Below, in pieces: positions 22,901 to 37,000 of a stretch of 64,000 bases of DNA. The notes beneath the pieces are model-generated. The model worked only from the letters and a program-made list of their open reading frames with translations, made no database searches and was not told the origin of the DNA. The stretch lies in NCBI GenBank assembly GCA_963514095.1, contig OY741270.1, positions 30,076,796 through 30,140,795 on the forward strand, written 5' to 3'. The stretch is from Eutrigla gurnardus (lineage: Eukaryota; Chordata; Actinopteri; Perciformes; Triglidae). Both the position numbers and the translations under genes were made by a program. Positions within the stretch are counted from its first letter, which is position 1, and every line of letters starts with the position of its first letter.

Positions 22901-25900
22901 GGGTCCTAGCAGTCAACAACAACCACAAGTTATCTACCACCTAACACAAGCAATAGAGAATAGTGGAGGATTTGTTATTTTTAAGAAATAGTTACTAATT
23001 ATTTTTGACATTTTAAATAGCAGAAAAACTATTCATAACATTCTACTCCCCATGTCATTTATTAAGACTTTCTACAGATTGATTTAGTATTATTATTTTC
23101 AGATTCAAGATGTTTTAAGATCAGTGGGAACCCTGAAAGAAACTGGTCTGACAGTTGAACACAAGACAATACACTTACTTTACTTCTTTTTGAGGAACTC
23201 CATAGTGGTTCTTCTTGCAGGCTACCTGGCCATGGTACAGACCAATCAGGGCTGCCGATTCTGAGGTTCTCGCCAACTGACCAAAATTCTGTGAGAAACG
23301 CAGAAGATTGGTGACGTTCACTTCAACAATGCAATACTGTAGATTGTAACTTGCCAAAGACGTAGGCCGACAGAGCACACCTGAGACTCAGCCAAGTATC
23401 CAGCAACAGGGCCTTGTTCTACTCCAGCCTTCACAGACTGAGAATGGAAAGAATGCACATCATGTTAAACATAAGACCAACTTTCTCAACATATTCTATA
23501 ATGATTAAAGCAGAGAAAGCAGAAGTGACGTGTACTATGATTATAATTTTATTGTCATTGTTGATTTTTATTACATTTTGTACACAATCCAGAATTTAGA
23601 CTTCTTGCTTGGAGGGAGATTTGACTTACATCGATTATTTTCAGGGGTGCCGGATAAAGTCCTTTGCTCTGCTTCATAACTTTCCCGTGGACGGTTTTGT
23701 AAATCTGATTCCGGACAAACTCAAAGCTCATAACGTAGTCTTGAATTTCTATGAAGATCATAGTTAGAAGAACATAATTATTCATTAACTTAAATGACTA
23801 CAAAATGAGTCACATGCTCAATAAAGGCAACACAACTTACTCTGCATTTTGCCCTTCTCTTTGCGGAGAGGGATCTTCTTATTGGCAATCCCTCTGGCAT
23901 ACTCAATGGCAACTTCCTCAAGGTAGTCTATTGTTCTTTCCTCTGGACTCTTCAGCCCAGGTCCTTTAACACAAGCACAAATAGCACAAGAATCATGGCG
24001 AGTCCAATTTTTCTAACCTGAGGACCAGGTGGTAGAAAGTAAAATATTCTACAGTCAAGCAGTTTGACTAAAGATTACGATTTCTACAGGGGGGGATATT
24101 TTCAATCTACCCATTTGAAGCAGTTCAATGTTATTTCATAAGTGCGAGTCGAAGGTAACTTACCTAAGGGGTCTACAAGTTGGTCGACAAGCCCCATCTT
24201 CTTTGCTTTGTCTGCTCGGATATTTCTTCCTGTCAGCATCATGTCAAAGGCACTGGGTAAGCCAACCTACAGGTAATGAACAAAACATATCTGATTTATC
24301 ATCAATACTGGACTTGTTGTGCTGCATAAAGTGAATCTTTTTTGTCATGTTATGGACAGGGGCTGGTTATGACCCTGTGCTTTGAAGGACACCGTTGATG
24401 AACACTAGACATGAGGGGCAGTGGGGAAATAAGCGGTTTGCAGGACCCTCAAGAAGCATCTAAACATCTTAAACCAATTATGAGCATTAACCAGATTATT
24501 TCACCTCACAGCCGAGCTTAGTCAGGTCTTGTCCTGACACAAGATACTATGTTATAACTTCAAATATTATGATGTGCAACATGCTGCATACTTAAATAAA
24601 TAATTCAAACCGGAAACGTATGGAATAGAAGTCCAGTACTAACCATTTTAGGGAGTCTCTGAGTACCACCAGCTCCAGGTAGAAGACCCAGCATTACTTC
24701 AGGAGTACCAAGAATAGTTTTCTTGCTCTTTGTTGCAACTCTGTACTGGCAGGCCACGGCAAACTAAAATGCAAAAAGAGTCCGTTACCGAAGATGGTAT
24801 CAAATCATTCTAGTCAAATATTTCCAATGTAGTCAAGCATATAGTTGGCTCCTGAAATAATGTAGTTTACCTCCAAGCCTCCTCCTAAGCAAGAGCCGTT
24901 GATGGCAGCGACAATGGGCTTCGATGATTTTTCAATCCGCTCAAACATCTTCTGCCCTTCCTGAGAAAGGGTGGTGACCTCTTCTACACTGTTGCAGGAC
25001 TGGATCATACTGTAACAGATCAGAAGCATATCGATATATTATATTTATAGATATATTATTAATTCAGGCAACAAAGAGATGTAAACGGCAGTGGATTTAA
25101 TGAGATTCATCTTACTTAATATCAGCTCCTGCAATGAAGCATCCTGGCTTTGAGGAGATGAGGACGGCACTTTGAACAGCGTTGTTGGCCCACACTTCTT
25201 CCATTACTTCTGCCATCTCCTTTTGCATTTGGATCGACAGTGTGTTAACCTGGAAGGAGAAGTCACCGTTTCACATACATCACACCAGGCACACAAGTGA
25301 GAACGGTCACATGCGTGTGAATGCGTGCACACCTTGGAGTTTGGGTCGTTGATCCGTACGACAGCAACATCGCCCTTGACTTCATAGTTCACATGGGTCC
25401 GGGCTTAAAAACATAAAGAGAGAAGGAAAACAGTGCAGAGTGAGAAAATGAATGAAGATTAATTTTTAACCAATAAACAACATACATGTTTAATTACCCA
25501 GCATTGCAGGAGCTACTGAGAAGGTGCGAGAAGTACCGCCTGCAAAAAAACAAGGTAAACGACAGGAAGGTTAGATTATTACAGTCGTGCGTGTCACTGT
25601 ACACGTCACACAAGCTGCTGCACAAAGCAGCTGTTCACCGTCCATATGAAAACATTACATTAAGCCCCGAAGTGTGGACAGTTCTTGTTTGGGGTCCTCG
25701 TGACTATGAGCGTATACGTGACGTCCACACGGCATTTCCGTGACCTCAGACGGTCTCGGCCATGCTTCGCAGCCCTGCTGGAAGAGTGACCCTTCACCTA
25801 CATTCTCCGCCTCCATTCTGACAGCCGCGACAGTAGGGAACACAATGGCGAATCAATGGCAGTGTTCACTTCCCCGTCTACGCTACACACGGGCCAGCGT

Positions 25901-26289
25901 AGTAGCCGAAGTGAGAGCAAACAGTCTGACGTTTAAACTTCGTAAACTCCGTAGCAGCGCGCTAACGTTAGCTAGCAAAGGCAGCAAGTTTACGTTCAAC
26001 TTTGCGCATTAAAAAAAGCCCACAGCGATGCGCGTTTAAGTTAATAACCTGTTTAAACTTGGGATAACGGTTTCAACAAATGTTCGTTGGAAATAAAACG
26101 TTAATTGAAGCGCCGGCGTAGCTAACAGGCTAATCACCCATCTAGGACACATAGCAAACCCCGTGTTTTCGGTATCATTCTTCCCGCTCCTTCCCTGTAA
26201 CGTGTCGACGCATGGATGATACCTGTGAAGAGAGCGTATCTCCTTGATGAGAGTCGGGACAGAACACCAAGGGCTCGAATACCAGCCAT
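19996..26289 (-). CDS. hadha: Mitochondrial trifunctional protein subunit alpha (HADHA)
   Basis: Twenty coding exons in transcript order: 26223-26289, 25498-25539, 25333-25403, 25116-25249, 24871-25009, 24644-24763, 24164-24266, 23841-23963, 23630-23748, 23381-23437, 23179-23288, 22771-22905, 22338-22509, 22102-22188, 21877-22017, 21676-21744, 20810-21005, 20605-20719, 20272-20417, 19996-20141. They sum to 2292 nt, giving 763 aa, exactly the human length. Residues 1 to ~35 are a basic, Ser/Arg-rich presequence. The enoyl-CoA hydratase half shows NGSCLGGGLE and GTPEVMLGLLPGAGGTQ with its catalytic Glu. The NAD-binding Rossmann start is LAILGAGLMGAGIAQV. The 3-hydroxyacyl-CoA dehydrogenase signature MHYFSPVDKMQLLEI places His498 and Glu510 at the human numbers. 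It catalyses steps 2 and 3 of long-chain beta-oxidation at the inner mitochondrial membrane with HADHB. Confidence 0.98.
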
Positions 26290-26410
26290 CTTGGGAGCGG
26301 AGGTCAGTGTGAAGTGAAGCTAGCTCGCTGTCAAAGTGCTATCACCGCGGATACTCCGAACGGAGGTTGGCGACTTTGTGCCACTTCCTGAACGCGATCC
26401 ATCAGAACAG

Positions 26411-26485
26411 GATCTGATTGGCGTTCAGTGAAAATGCTCGCATACGATTGGCTGTCGCTCAGGAACTCGCAGCTCATTGGTCCCT
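26411..26485 (-). promoter_or_regulatory. hadha: hadha upstream CCAAT-box cluster
   Basis: Three minus-strand CCAAT boxes (ATTGG on the plus strand at 26417-26421, 26447-26451 and 26476-26480) lie 128-191 bp upstream of the hadha ATG. They are spaced 30 and 29 bp apart, about three helical turns. Such arrays are typical NF-Y sites in TATA-less promoters. No TATA box was seen. Confidence 0.55.
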
Positions 26486-26489
26486 AAAT

Positions 26490-27700
26490 AACTACAAATC
26501 CTCTCTGCCCGCTTTCCATGCCTGACATGAATGAACCAGACATCTGAACGCAGACGGCTGAAAGGGCTTAGTTTTAGATTCACTTACTCAAATTATATTT
26601 TAATATTCGGGACAAATATGTGGTCATTAAAAATGTAAACATGTGGCAAACCTGCAGTGTAAAAAACGAGAAAAAACGACATGCAATAGCAGCATGCTGC
26701 CACAAGGCGGAGGCAGAAATCAGCATGTCTGATCTACACAATTTGGATTTCAGACAATTAACATTTATTTACAAAATCGCCAAGATCAGTATAGCCTCTC
26801 ACAGAATCATCCACAAACCACAAATATGCGCATTGGCAGGGAGTAAAGAACCAAAATCATTTGGACCTTTTCATAATTCAACGTGTTGGTAGCAGTTCTA
26901 CCAAAGAGACATTTCCCTTCTTAAAGTCTGTTTAAGAGTTTATCCAATATTGAACAAAATCAGAAAATATATATGGAAAGGCTGAAAAATGCCCCTTCTT
27001 CCTTCCTATATTCTCTATCGATCACAGCACGAAGGGGACACCCTGTGTACAAATCAGAGAACTGCATTACATTGAGCACTTTTATTGAAATGGACATATA
27101 TCACGGGGTACATGGCAGCTGATTTAATGCTGAGTGTCCTCCAGGTTTTATGGTGGACAGGGATAATTATAGATGAATGATAACGCCCCAGTCCCATTTG
27201 TCATGTAGTGCTTTGCATTATGTTGCCCCCCTATAGCAGGCTCATAAGACATTTCATTGTTGCCTCACACAAAAACCTAAACTGAAAATGAAAAAAAGCA
27301 AAACTAAATAACCAAATCCAGCTAGATGAATGATTTAATGGTGATTATAATCTCTGGTTCCTGAGATGTTTTACCTCAAATAACAGGAACTGGCCATTTT
27401 CCTGATACTGTTTCTTGGAAAATGTATATTTCAGAAAGGTCGTTAAATGTTATGATATGTACTTCCCCCCCATGGCCAAGTGGTTACTTTAACTGAATAC
27501 TGCTAGCATTGTCAATGATGAAATAATCCCAGTAATACTGAGTATAACCAGTATTTTTTTGTGTTATATTCGTGCAGTATTGCGCAGTAGTGCATGTAAC
27601 GCATCGGTAATAATTTCTTGATTTCTGACCTTTGACAGAAGCGTGTACGAGGGACACATGAAGGCAGCGCCGTCTTTTTTAGGAAGGCGGGATCATGTGT
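26490..27700. other. Divergent intergenic interval between hadha and rps6ka5
   Basis: Mostly AT-rich unique sequence. A 90-codon open frame at 26620-26892 (+) has no recognisable domain and no flanking splice-supported partner. No part of hadhb, the expected divergent neighbour, is visible. Confidence 0.5.
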
Positions 27701-27717
27701 CGCTAACAGAAAAAGAA

Positions 27718-27754
27718 CCAATCAGAGATGAGATCTTCCCATAGCAACCCCAAT
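27718..27754 (+). promoter_or_regulatory. rps6ka5: rps6ka5 upstream CCAAT pair
   Basis: Plus-strand CCAAT at 27718-27722 and 27750-27754, exactly 32 bp apart, 253-289 bp upstream of the rps6ka5 ATG. This is the usual NF-Y spacing. The DNA after it becomes GC-richer through exon 1 and the start of intron 1. Confidence 0.45.
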
Positions 27755-28006
27755 CAACGGAGGGGGACTGGCTGGTTGCGAAGGTAGTGGTAGTGGTGGT
27801 GTGTTGGACGAAGTGTTTCCTTTGGACTTGATTGCTGGCAGGTTTAATAGCAACATTCTGCCCATTGATATGTTAAATATGGTGCCTGTCTAACAGGTTT
27901 TAGCTCATCATGTTTTTTTGCATGCTAACATTGCAAACCAGCGCGAGAGGTGAACGTAACCTCGTCTGAAACGTATCTTTGAACATAGCTGGAACACGAC
28001 AGTACT

Positions 28007-31000
28007 ATGCCATCCCCGATGGAGGGATCTTCCAGAGAAGGTGACCTCTTTACTGTGAAACACGAGCTGAAACACGGTAAGTTGGCCGCCAGCTGAACGG
28101 GCAATGCATTTCTGTGAGCCGTGTGTCGTTACGGGGGATGCTAGCTGGCTAGCTCGTAGGAGCTGTCACTGAGCGTTAGTGAGCGCTGCCGTTTACGTTA
28201 CTCGAGTCCAAACATGGCAGAGGAAGGCTAACGTGAGCTGCCTGTCCTTATGACTCGCCAGGCTGCTGGTATCTCAATGCCGTTACCTAACCGACCGACA
28301 CATGCAACGTTAAGTTCCTTGTTCATCACATTAGCTTACGCTAACTAGCTTAACTCGGCTATATCAAACATCGACTTCCAGCTGTTCATGATGCTGCCAA
28401 CGCCTTCACTTAACGGGAACTGCTGTCAGTGATGGGTCGGTTTCCCGGTTGTTGTTGGTCGGTTAGTATACAGCTAACTTCAGTTAGCCAGCGAGGCTCT
28501 CCGGAGTGAATGTGGCTTCATGCTGGACGCGATACAGATGTGGAGACAGACACGCAGCCCCCGTTTGTTCGGGAGACAGGTACCTGTCTTCGTCTCTTGT
28601 GCCTGATGCTGCCGAATCCTTCTGGCTTTAGTTGTGGTCGTAATTGCTTCCCTGAATCGACAGTGGAAAGTTCAACCAGGAAGTTGTAGTTCACGTCACA
28701 GTTCCTGCGTGAAGCTGGCTGGTGTGAGCAGGCTGGCTGTCTCTGGCTGACTGCTGAATGCAGTTTGACAACTGCTTCAGCTACAATGGTTTAAATGACA
28801 CAGTGCTGCTGTTCAGGCTGTAACATGATTATGCTGCACACCCATTCACTGCCCTAAACATGCAGTCAGGCTAGTTGTCACTTGTTTTTATATGTCAAAG
28901 GTCCTACAGCATTGTAGCTGCTTTGTACTCTCATTTAACCTACTGTTGACAACATAGCAAAAAACCACAGATAAACGTAGTCCATTCATTTGTTTTAATA
29001 TTCCTGCTATATATCAAGGGTTTTTGTATGGAAAGTTGTAAAAGAAAATATGCTACAGGGGGCATAATTGCTGTGGTTTGAATAATATTATTCAGAGTTA
29101 CTTTGCACAATCAAAATATGAAATATCCACTATTCCAAATGAACAGTTTGTTAAAAATATAGTTGCAATTAGATGTTGGGTTTTTATGTTTGATCACTCA
29201 GGAAACCAACCAAAACGCACTATTCAAAGTAAGCTTTTTTATTTTGAGGAACATTGACATTTCTCTTCTGTAGACTGAAGAGGAGCCTCTTGTCTAACAG
29301 TAAGGAAATCATCTGGACAGACACCGCTGTCACGCTATTAATAAACACTGAAATCAAACTTGGGCTTGGCAGATGAGTTTGACAAGTGTGTTATGCAACC
29401 TGAACCTCTGACCTCAGATGTGAAGGACAGTGTTGTTGTTTTGAAATGATACAATATTCTCTGTCTGTCTGATAGTTGCAGCATTTCTACTCCTGCGTAA
29501 CGGGAGAGGGAGCGGAAAAGATTAAATCGGCCCATTTAATTGCTCGGTAGCCTATTTTCACAGCGTGAGACGGAAAGAATGTGTTCACTACAAAGGACAT
29601 GCATGTCCAAAAGCGTGTCATGCTCAGTCATCTGTACCAGGAGACCATGATTTAGAAAGGCCACTGACCTTGTGTGCTGAATTCACTTGAGATTCTTGAT
29701 GAAAGATAATGACATGTTTTGCTGGTTTTGATTTCAGTTGCAAGATTATCTCATGTTTTTTTCTTTTTTAGATCTAGGTTTACTGGTGATGCATGTCATT
29801 GTCTTTATACAGTTTTTGCACATTTACATGCATACAATTAACCGAAATCCCCTGTGCGGCCTCAGTCTGCTACTGTTGGCGATGCATTCATTTAGCAGTT
29901 GCTGTTTTTAAACACAGCATTCAAAATGTGCCCCTCCTCTCAGGCTCAATGAGGGAGAGAGAGAGCGTGAAGGGTGGTCGAGAGACTAAATGAAGAGGGG
30001 GACCGTGTGATGGTGAGAACAAAGTAGTGGATCAGAAGAATACAACATAATTTTCTGATTTGTTTCATGGCGGTTACGCTCTAAAGTGCAAACAACCCTG
30101 CAGAAAGGTGCCAGTTTTTGAATGATGCTCAGTGTGTCTGTGGTTTCCCTGTGAGGCTGCAGGGCCTGACAAGGGGGTGTTGGACATGTAACGAGAAGGG
30201 CTGTGCACACAATGTTCTTTGCTAATACCCAGAAGAGTCTTCTGGTGTCCAACGTTTGGCAAAGATGGCTTAAAATAGCGGATCAGTTTCAAATGTATTT
30301 ACAACTTGGCTGTATCAGCGGTATTCAAGAGACAATGAGGATGTCTTCATTATGACCAGAAGATGGCCATTTAATTGTTGAAATGTCTGCTCTTTAGCTT
30401 TCTGGTTACCTCAGAATCTTTTCACCTTTTTTATTATTTCTGAGCAGAAAAGTCTATGATTAAAGGCAATCTATAGACTCCTAGTAATGTTTCTGTTAAT
30501 TAACTCTTCACTTTTATACTCCAACCTGCGTTCATGTACTCATTCATATTTTTGCATTATTAGTGAATGACTTTTTGGTCATTGCCAATTCTTAATGTAG
30601 CACAATTATAGTAGGCGGGAGATTTATAATGCAAACGGCAATTGCAGATGCATACTGTAAAATGATGTTTATTATTTATTTTCTGAAGCATTGTATCACT
30701 TAAGCCAATTGTGTTGATATGAATTGAGTTGTATATATGATTCTCTTGTCATACTTTATTTCTGCTCTCCCTTCAGCCAACCTGACGGGCCACGTAGAGA
30801 GGGTGGGCATTGAAAATTTTGAGCTATTAAAGGTGCTGGGTACAGGAGGTAAGTGAAACTTTTAACTTTAGTGTCTCTCTTTGTTGACCAGAATATGACA
30901 TCTACATTATAGTTTGCATGCCCGTCTGGCATCTGATATTTTATACTTTTGGAATGATAAGCATGTCATACCAGTCACTTAAGCCTTTGCTCTGCACTGA

Positions 31001-34000
31001 ACTTTGCCCTCTGTCTCTGTTTATTTTAACCACCAGCATATGGCAAGGTGTTCCTGGTGAGGAAAGTGAGTGGTCATGATGCAGGGAAGCTGTACGCCAT
31101 GAAGGTTTTGAAGAAGGCCACTATAGTACAAAAGGCAAAGACTGCCGAACACACACGAACTGAGCGGCAAGTGCTGGAGCACATCCGTCAGTCTCCTTTC
31201 CTTGTCACACTTCACTATGCCTTCCAGACGGATACCAAGCTGCATCTCATTCTCGGTTAGGATATTCTATAGGAAGCGACCTTCTGTTCTTATGTTTATA
31301 CATGAAAAATAAAAGGTTAACGATTGTCTCTAACCGTGTGAAAGAAGTGGGTTTACACCAGCTAATTTCAAATGCATATTTACACCTCCCTGTAGAAAAC
31401 TAACACCCATATACCCATATATTTTGGCTGAAACATGACATGCATGGTATCTTTTCATTATAGATTACGTAAATGGCGGGGAACTCTTCACACATTTGGT
31501 GCAAAGGGTCCGATTTAAGGAACAAGAAGTTGCCTTGTTCAGTGGAGAGATTGTGTTGGCACTAGAACATCTACACAAGGTAACCCCAGACCCAACACAC
31601 CCAAGGCCACGTGTCCATTCACAAGTTAGATATTGATGCTTACAGGCTTTTTTTCACTTGCCCCTCATTTTCTTGTTGCAGCTTGGGATTGTCTACCGGG
31701 ACCTGAAACTTGAGAATATTCTGCTGGATTCAAATGGTCATATAGTTCTCACAGACTTTGGCCTCAGTAAAGAATTTGATCAGGTACAGTATGTCTCAAC
31801 AATACGTAGAGTATATGCAGAGTATTTGAGAGTTAAAAAATATATTTTTTTTTTCTTCCAAATTGTTGCTCATTTAGTCAAGAATATTAAACATTCGCTG
31901 TGGAATTTTATCTTTCTTTGAAAGAAGAACATTTGGAACCAAGGACTGTCTACGTGAAGGCACAGAGAAGACTAATATTCATTGTATTTTTGTTATATTT
32001 GGATACTAAAATGTGTCCATTTTGTTAAAACAGCTGGAAAGGGCGTTTTCTGTCTGTGGCACCATTGAATATATGGCTCCAGAAATTGTGGAAGGCGGAG
32101 AGTCTGGACATGACAAGGTAATTTGTGGTTTTGGGTTTTATTCTGTCGTCTTTTCGATCAATTCAAGCAGCCCACGCTCTGCTCTCCATATTCCCTGAAT
32201 GTGTGTGTGCTCTCCACTGAGATTTTTCTTGTAGTCTGTTAAGCCAAAGTCACGGATGGTTGCTCTCATGCATTCCAGGCGGTGGACTGGTGGAGCCTCG
32301 GCGTGTTGATGTATGAGCTTTTGACTGGCGGCTCCCCCTTCACCGTTGATGGAGATGAGAACTCGCACACGGCCATTGCCAGGTATGGATTCTCTCTGAT
32401 CATCAGCTGCAGTGATTAACTAGCCTTCAGTTCTAATCACTCCTCAACACTGATCGTATATGTCTCGCACACCACAGGAGGATTTCAAAAAAAGATCCTC
32501 CTTTCCCCAAAGATATGGGACCTCTGGCCAAAGACCTCATCCAGCGACTCCTCATCAAAGACCCAAAGAACAGATTGGGCTCGGGTCCTAATGGAATAGA
32601 GAATATTAAAAAACACCCCTTTTACCAGGTGGAGCTCATGGCTTGTCTTGAACATTTCACAATATTTAGAACAACTGAATGGCAGGGTGGGTTGTTACTA
32701 CTAATGATGGGGGCTGCTTTGAGTGTTTGTATGAGCTACGTTGATCGAACATTTTCTTTTTCTAAACTCACTTAGAAAATAAGCTGGGAGGACTTGGCAG
32801 CTAAGAAGGTGCCTGCCCCATTCAAGCCGGTGATTCGGGATGAGCTGGATGTCAGTAACTTTGCAGAGGAGTTCACAGAGATGGACCCCACCTACTCGCC
32901 TGCAGCTTTGCCTCAGAACTGTGACCGCATCTTTCAGGTGGGAGAGTGTTCTGGCTTTGTTAGACAAGCGGACTATTTTTTGTTGTTGTGACTCATTGTT
33001 TACCAACTGGAACATTCCTTTGCGCTCCTTGCAGGTCATCGCACAGGACAGCATTAATACTTGCTTTGTGCTCAGGTTTGTCTGGGCTTTGGTTGCAGGC
33101 AGTGTGAGATGTTGACATGGGTGAAAAATTGCATTAGACATTATTCCCGTTTTGTCTGCGACTATATTTGACATACTCCACAGCAATTGAAGTCATGAAG
33201 TGAAGTTTTGAATGTCCTCAAAAGGTTGCTGTAAGTCAACATGAGTCTGTCTGTGTGCACTGGTATTCACATCGACTGAAGAGCCTTTTATTGAAGTAAT
33301 TGCTGCCATATGCAGTTCTTATTGAAGTAACAGATGTGAATGACTATTTTTGATGTAGCTTTGAACCATAATATGGCCCACAACTCTGTGCCAGCTGATG
33401 GCTGTCTGATGTATTGCATGAAATTTCAACTCTGATTGCCTTCTGGATCCTTGAGCTTGGTAGATCAATAGATCCATTAACGGGCTTCTCTCATGGAATA
33501 AAAGGTTACACTTTGAGAGCATCACCACGTCTGTCTCGGTTACGCCTTCAGTCTTTGATTGCCAACTTCATCTTGGCTTTTTTCGCTCTCAGCTGCCATT
33601 CACATAGTCTGAAATTTTGTGGTCTTTATAATTTGCAAGCCTAGCAATCTCTGAAATAACGACAGCAATCCCAATTTTAAACTGTGCACTTGCTCCCCCA
33701 CGGTGCCGCACAAAACAAAATTAAAATTGCATTAAGAGCGCCAAGATGTAATTTCACAGCAGAGCAATCAAATATTCAAGCCTGGCAATTTAGGGCATCT
33801 CATTCATTCACCACCCATCCTTCCGTCCATCCATGGCTGTCACTACATACCACACAGCTGTGTGTGTGTCGGGGAAAAGGCAGAGATTAATGCCAGCTCT
33901 AAGCTTTGGGCTCCCCACAGCTGGAATTAAGCAGGCAGCGCTCCACAATGACAGGTCTAACAATAGGAACAGATGGACAGCCACTGTCACTCACAAATGA

Positions 34001-37000
34001 ACAGAACTCAGTTTATTGTGGAGCTGACAGTCTGGTTTGACATAGAAACATTTGAAGAAAAATGCACAACAATTTAAAGTTTTACAGTAAATATGGAACT
34101 ATATAAAATGCAGTCAGTGTCTATAAATGTCTATAATATCTGAAATACAGTACAATCTGGGGGATTTTAAGGCTGCAAGCAATGGATGTTTCCTTTCCCT
34201 CCCTGTCCTTTTATAATCCAACCCTCACTTTAAAATGTAAACACTTAGAGTTCATGCGTTTCTGTGTGCAGGGCTACTCTTTCATGGCCCCCTCCATCCT
34301 GTTCAAGAGGAATGTGGTGATGGACGACCCTGTCCAGCTGTGTGGGGGCTCCGAGAGGCCGGGCTCTGCTGCCGTAGCCCGCAGCGCCATGATGAAGGTG
34401 AGATGAATGGACTTGGATCCCCGGCACAAACACACTTAAGCTAATGGTTGCTGTCAGAGACGGATATGTTCTTTTTTTTCCTCCACGCCACTTAAACTTC
34501 TTTCCTACAGTATTGGTTTTACTCACTCACACTCAGTCAGTTTTCAGGCATGAGCCTGTTTATTTAATGATATTTGTTCATTACAAACTTGCGTATCTGT
34601 TCAACAAAATCCTTTTGGAGAAAGAATGTTGCCTTTTGTGGGCTCATTATGTTTTCAGCTTTTTCTTCAAAATCCTGGGAACCTGCTGCAAAATGCATAT
34701 ATAATGAATTATGATTACAACAACAACAAACTGCTGGAATATTACATTTTTCATCAAAAAGAAAATCAGCATCTTGCCGTACATGTAAGCTTGGTCATAG
34801 GCTTCGACTCATTTAGAGCTTGCACTCTTTAAAAGGGGAAGTTTCAGCCGAGCAGTTGGCTATGATATGCTCCAAACATGCTTACAATCCCAGTAAAGCC
34901 TCTGCTCACTGGGCTCAACAGGTTTTTATGCCTTTTTCTGTCACAAACAGCAAGCTAGTTAATAGTTTCCTGTCTAGTGATCAGTATATATTATAATTGT
35001 AATTACTAGACACGCCTCCTTTTAATAATGTGACCAAAGAAGTTGTTTTTGTCCACTGACCCCCTCTGCAGGACTCGCCTTTCTATATTAGCTATGAGAT
35101 GGATCTGAAGGACAGTTCTTTAGGAGAAGGCAGCTTCTCCATCTGCAGACGATGCACACACAAGAAGACTGGACAAAAATACGCAGTCAAGATTGTCAGC
35201 AAGAGGTACAAACTCAGATCCTGCTTGCTCGGATGTGTTTGTCAACCCAGATGCTTTTGGCTGTGAGTTGTTTATAGATTGACGGGATAAATCGGTCGGC
35301 CGCCCTCCTCTCCCTGGAAGAACTTGGACCCTCGTCAACCTACTCAAAACAAAATCTTATCTTAAACCAATGTATTCAGATAATATCGTAATTTAACTCA
35401 TTGGTTTTATTTGCCCTATGAGTCTGTTAAAGGTTGTCAGATGTAGGTTAAATAAATATAAATGCATCTCCGCCTGGAAACCTGCAAAACGAGCTTTGAT
35501 CACGTGTGTTGACCTCAGTCCTTCCCTAAACGCCTCCCCTCCTCCACTGACAGTGTGGCACCACATTATGGCTCTAATGAGACACAAGTGTATGCTCCTT
35601 TTTCTAACTGGGCCTTAGCAAACGTGCATTTAAAAAGGAAAGAAATTAGAACTGAACTGAACCCCGTGGGCTACCCGAGTTGAATTGTGGGGAACCAAGC
35701 AAAATAAAATGTTGTATAATGTCATACAAAAAGTAGAATGTTTATAGGTGTCTTCTTTTCTAATAATAACATGTCACACAAGACACTGCATAATTCAATA
35801 TAAATTGCCCAGTTTAGTCACTTCCTCTCTCCTGTGTATGTGTGTATTTATGTTGAATTTTATGACGGTTATCTGGTTTCCTGTCTGTGTTTGCTGTAGG
35901 ATGGAGGCACAGACTCAGCGGGAAATAGCAGCCCTGAAGCTCTGTGATGGCCACCCTAACATTGTCAAGTTACATGAAATTTACCACGACCAGGTGAGGT
36001 GCATCGCAGCAGATACATTTGCAGCCATACTTCTTTTTCTTTTCTTGAGCCTGTGGGAACCGCAACCTTATTAAGTCCTGGAACTGGAACAAGGCAGATT
36101 AATGTGGATGCTGGAAGCCCTCCAGCTCTTTTTTCTTTATCTCTTCATTTGTTGTGCCGTAAACATCCCCCTGCACGCATGATATTTCACACCAAAGGTA
36201 TTTTTAAACTGCCGTTGTGCAAACATCTGTTTCCTACCACGGAATAGTAACAACCCAAGATTTCCTGGTGTTGCTAATAGAGCCGCACACTCAAACCAAA
36301 CTGGGTGTGCGTGTGTTCCCACTGTAGCTTCCCTGGGTTATTGGGATGGAGTGTCTGTATGGCTGACTGTGTACAGGTTCATTAGCCCCGGCCCTTCAAG
36401 CCCAGGAGCACCACTTTAGTCCTGATGAGCTCAGTGGGGTTATTACTGTACCTCAGAGGCCTGTGACCCAGATCAAAGCAGCGCTGCCTGGCCTGGCCTC
36501 ATCCGAGTCCTGCCTTTGTTCCCCAGACCCGGCACTAATGAGAAACTCTACCCTGCCGCCCAGACACATTATTTCCTTCCCACTTTGTTTGGCCCCTTTC
36601 CCTTTACTCAACACCATTATGGTTTCAGCTCAATATCATGGGATCAAGGATGGGCTTTTATTTTTGCTATTTTTCTTATGCAACAGAGAAATTCTCACCC
36701 ACCGTTTCATACGCTAAGATTCAGCAATGTGCAGATGTTTGCACATGCTGTGCTATTTTCAGAGCATGTCAAAGAGTAAAGATTGGAATTGTGTGTAAAT
36801 AATGGATCTGTGTGTGCGTTTGCTGCAGCTCCACACATACCTGGTTCTGGAGCTGCTCGGTGGAGGGGAGCTGCTGGAGAGGATCCGCAGAAAGCAACAT
36901 TTCAGCGAAACCGAGGCCAGCCGCATCATGCGAAAACTGGTGTCGGCCGTCAGTCACATGCACGACGTAGGAGTGGTGCACAGGGACCTCAAACCGGAGG

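Noticed and set aside
26620..26892. A 90-aa open frame upstream of hadha as a possible hadhb exon
   Set aside because: It shows none of the thiolase motifs or presequence expected of HADHB and has no matching downstream exons.
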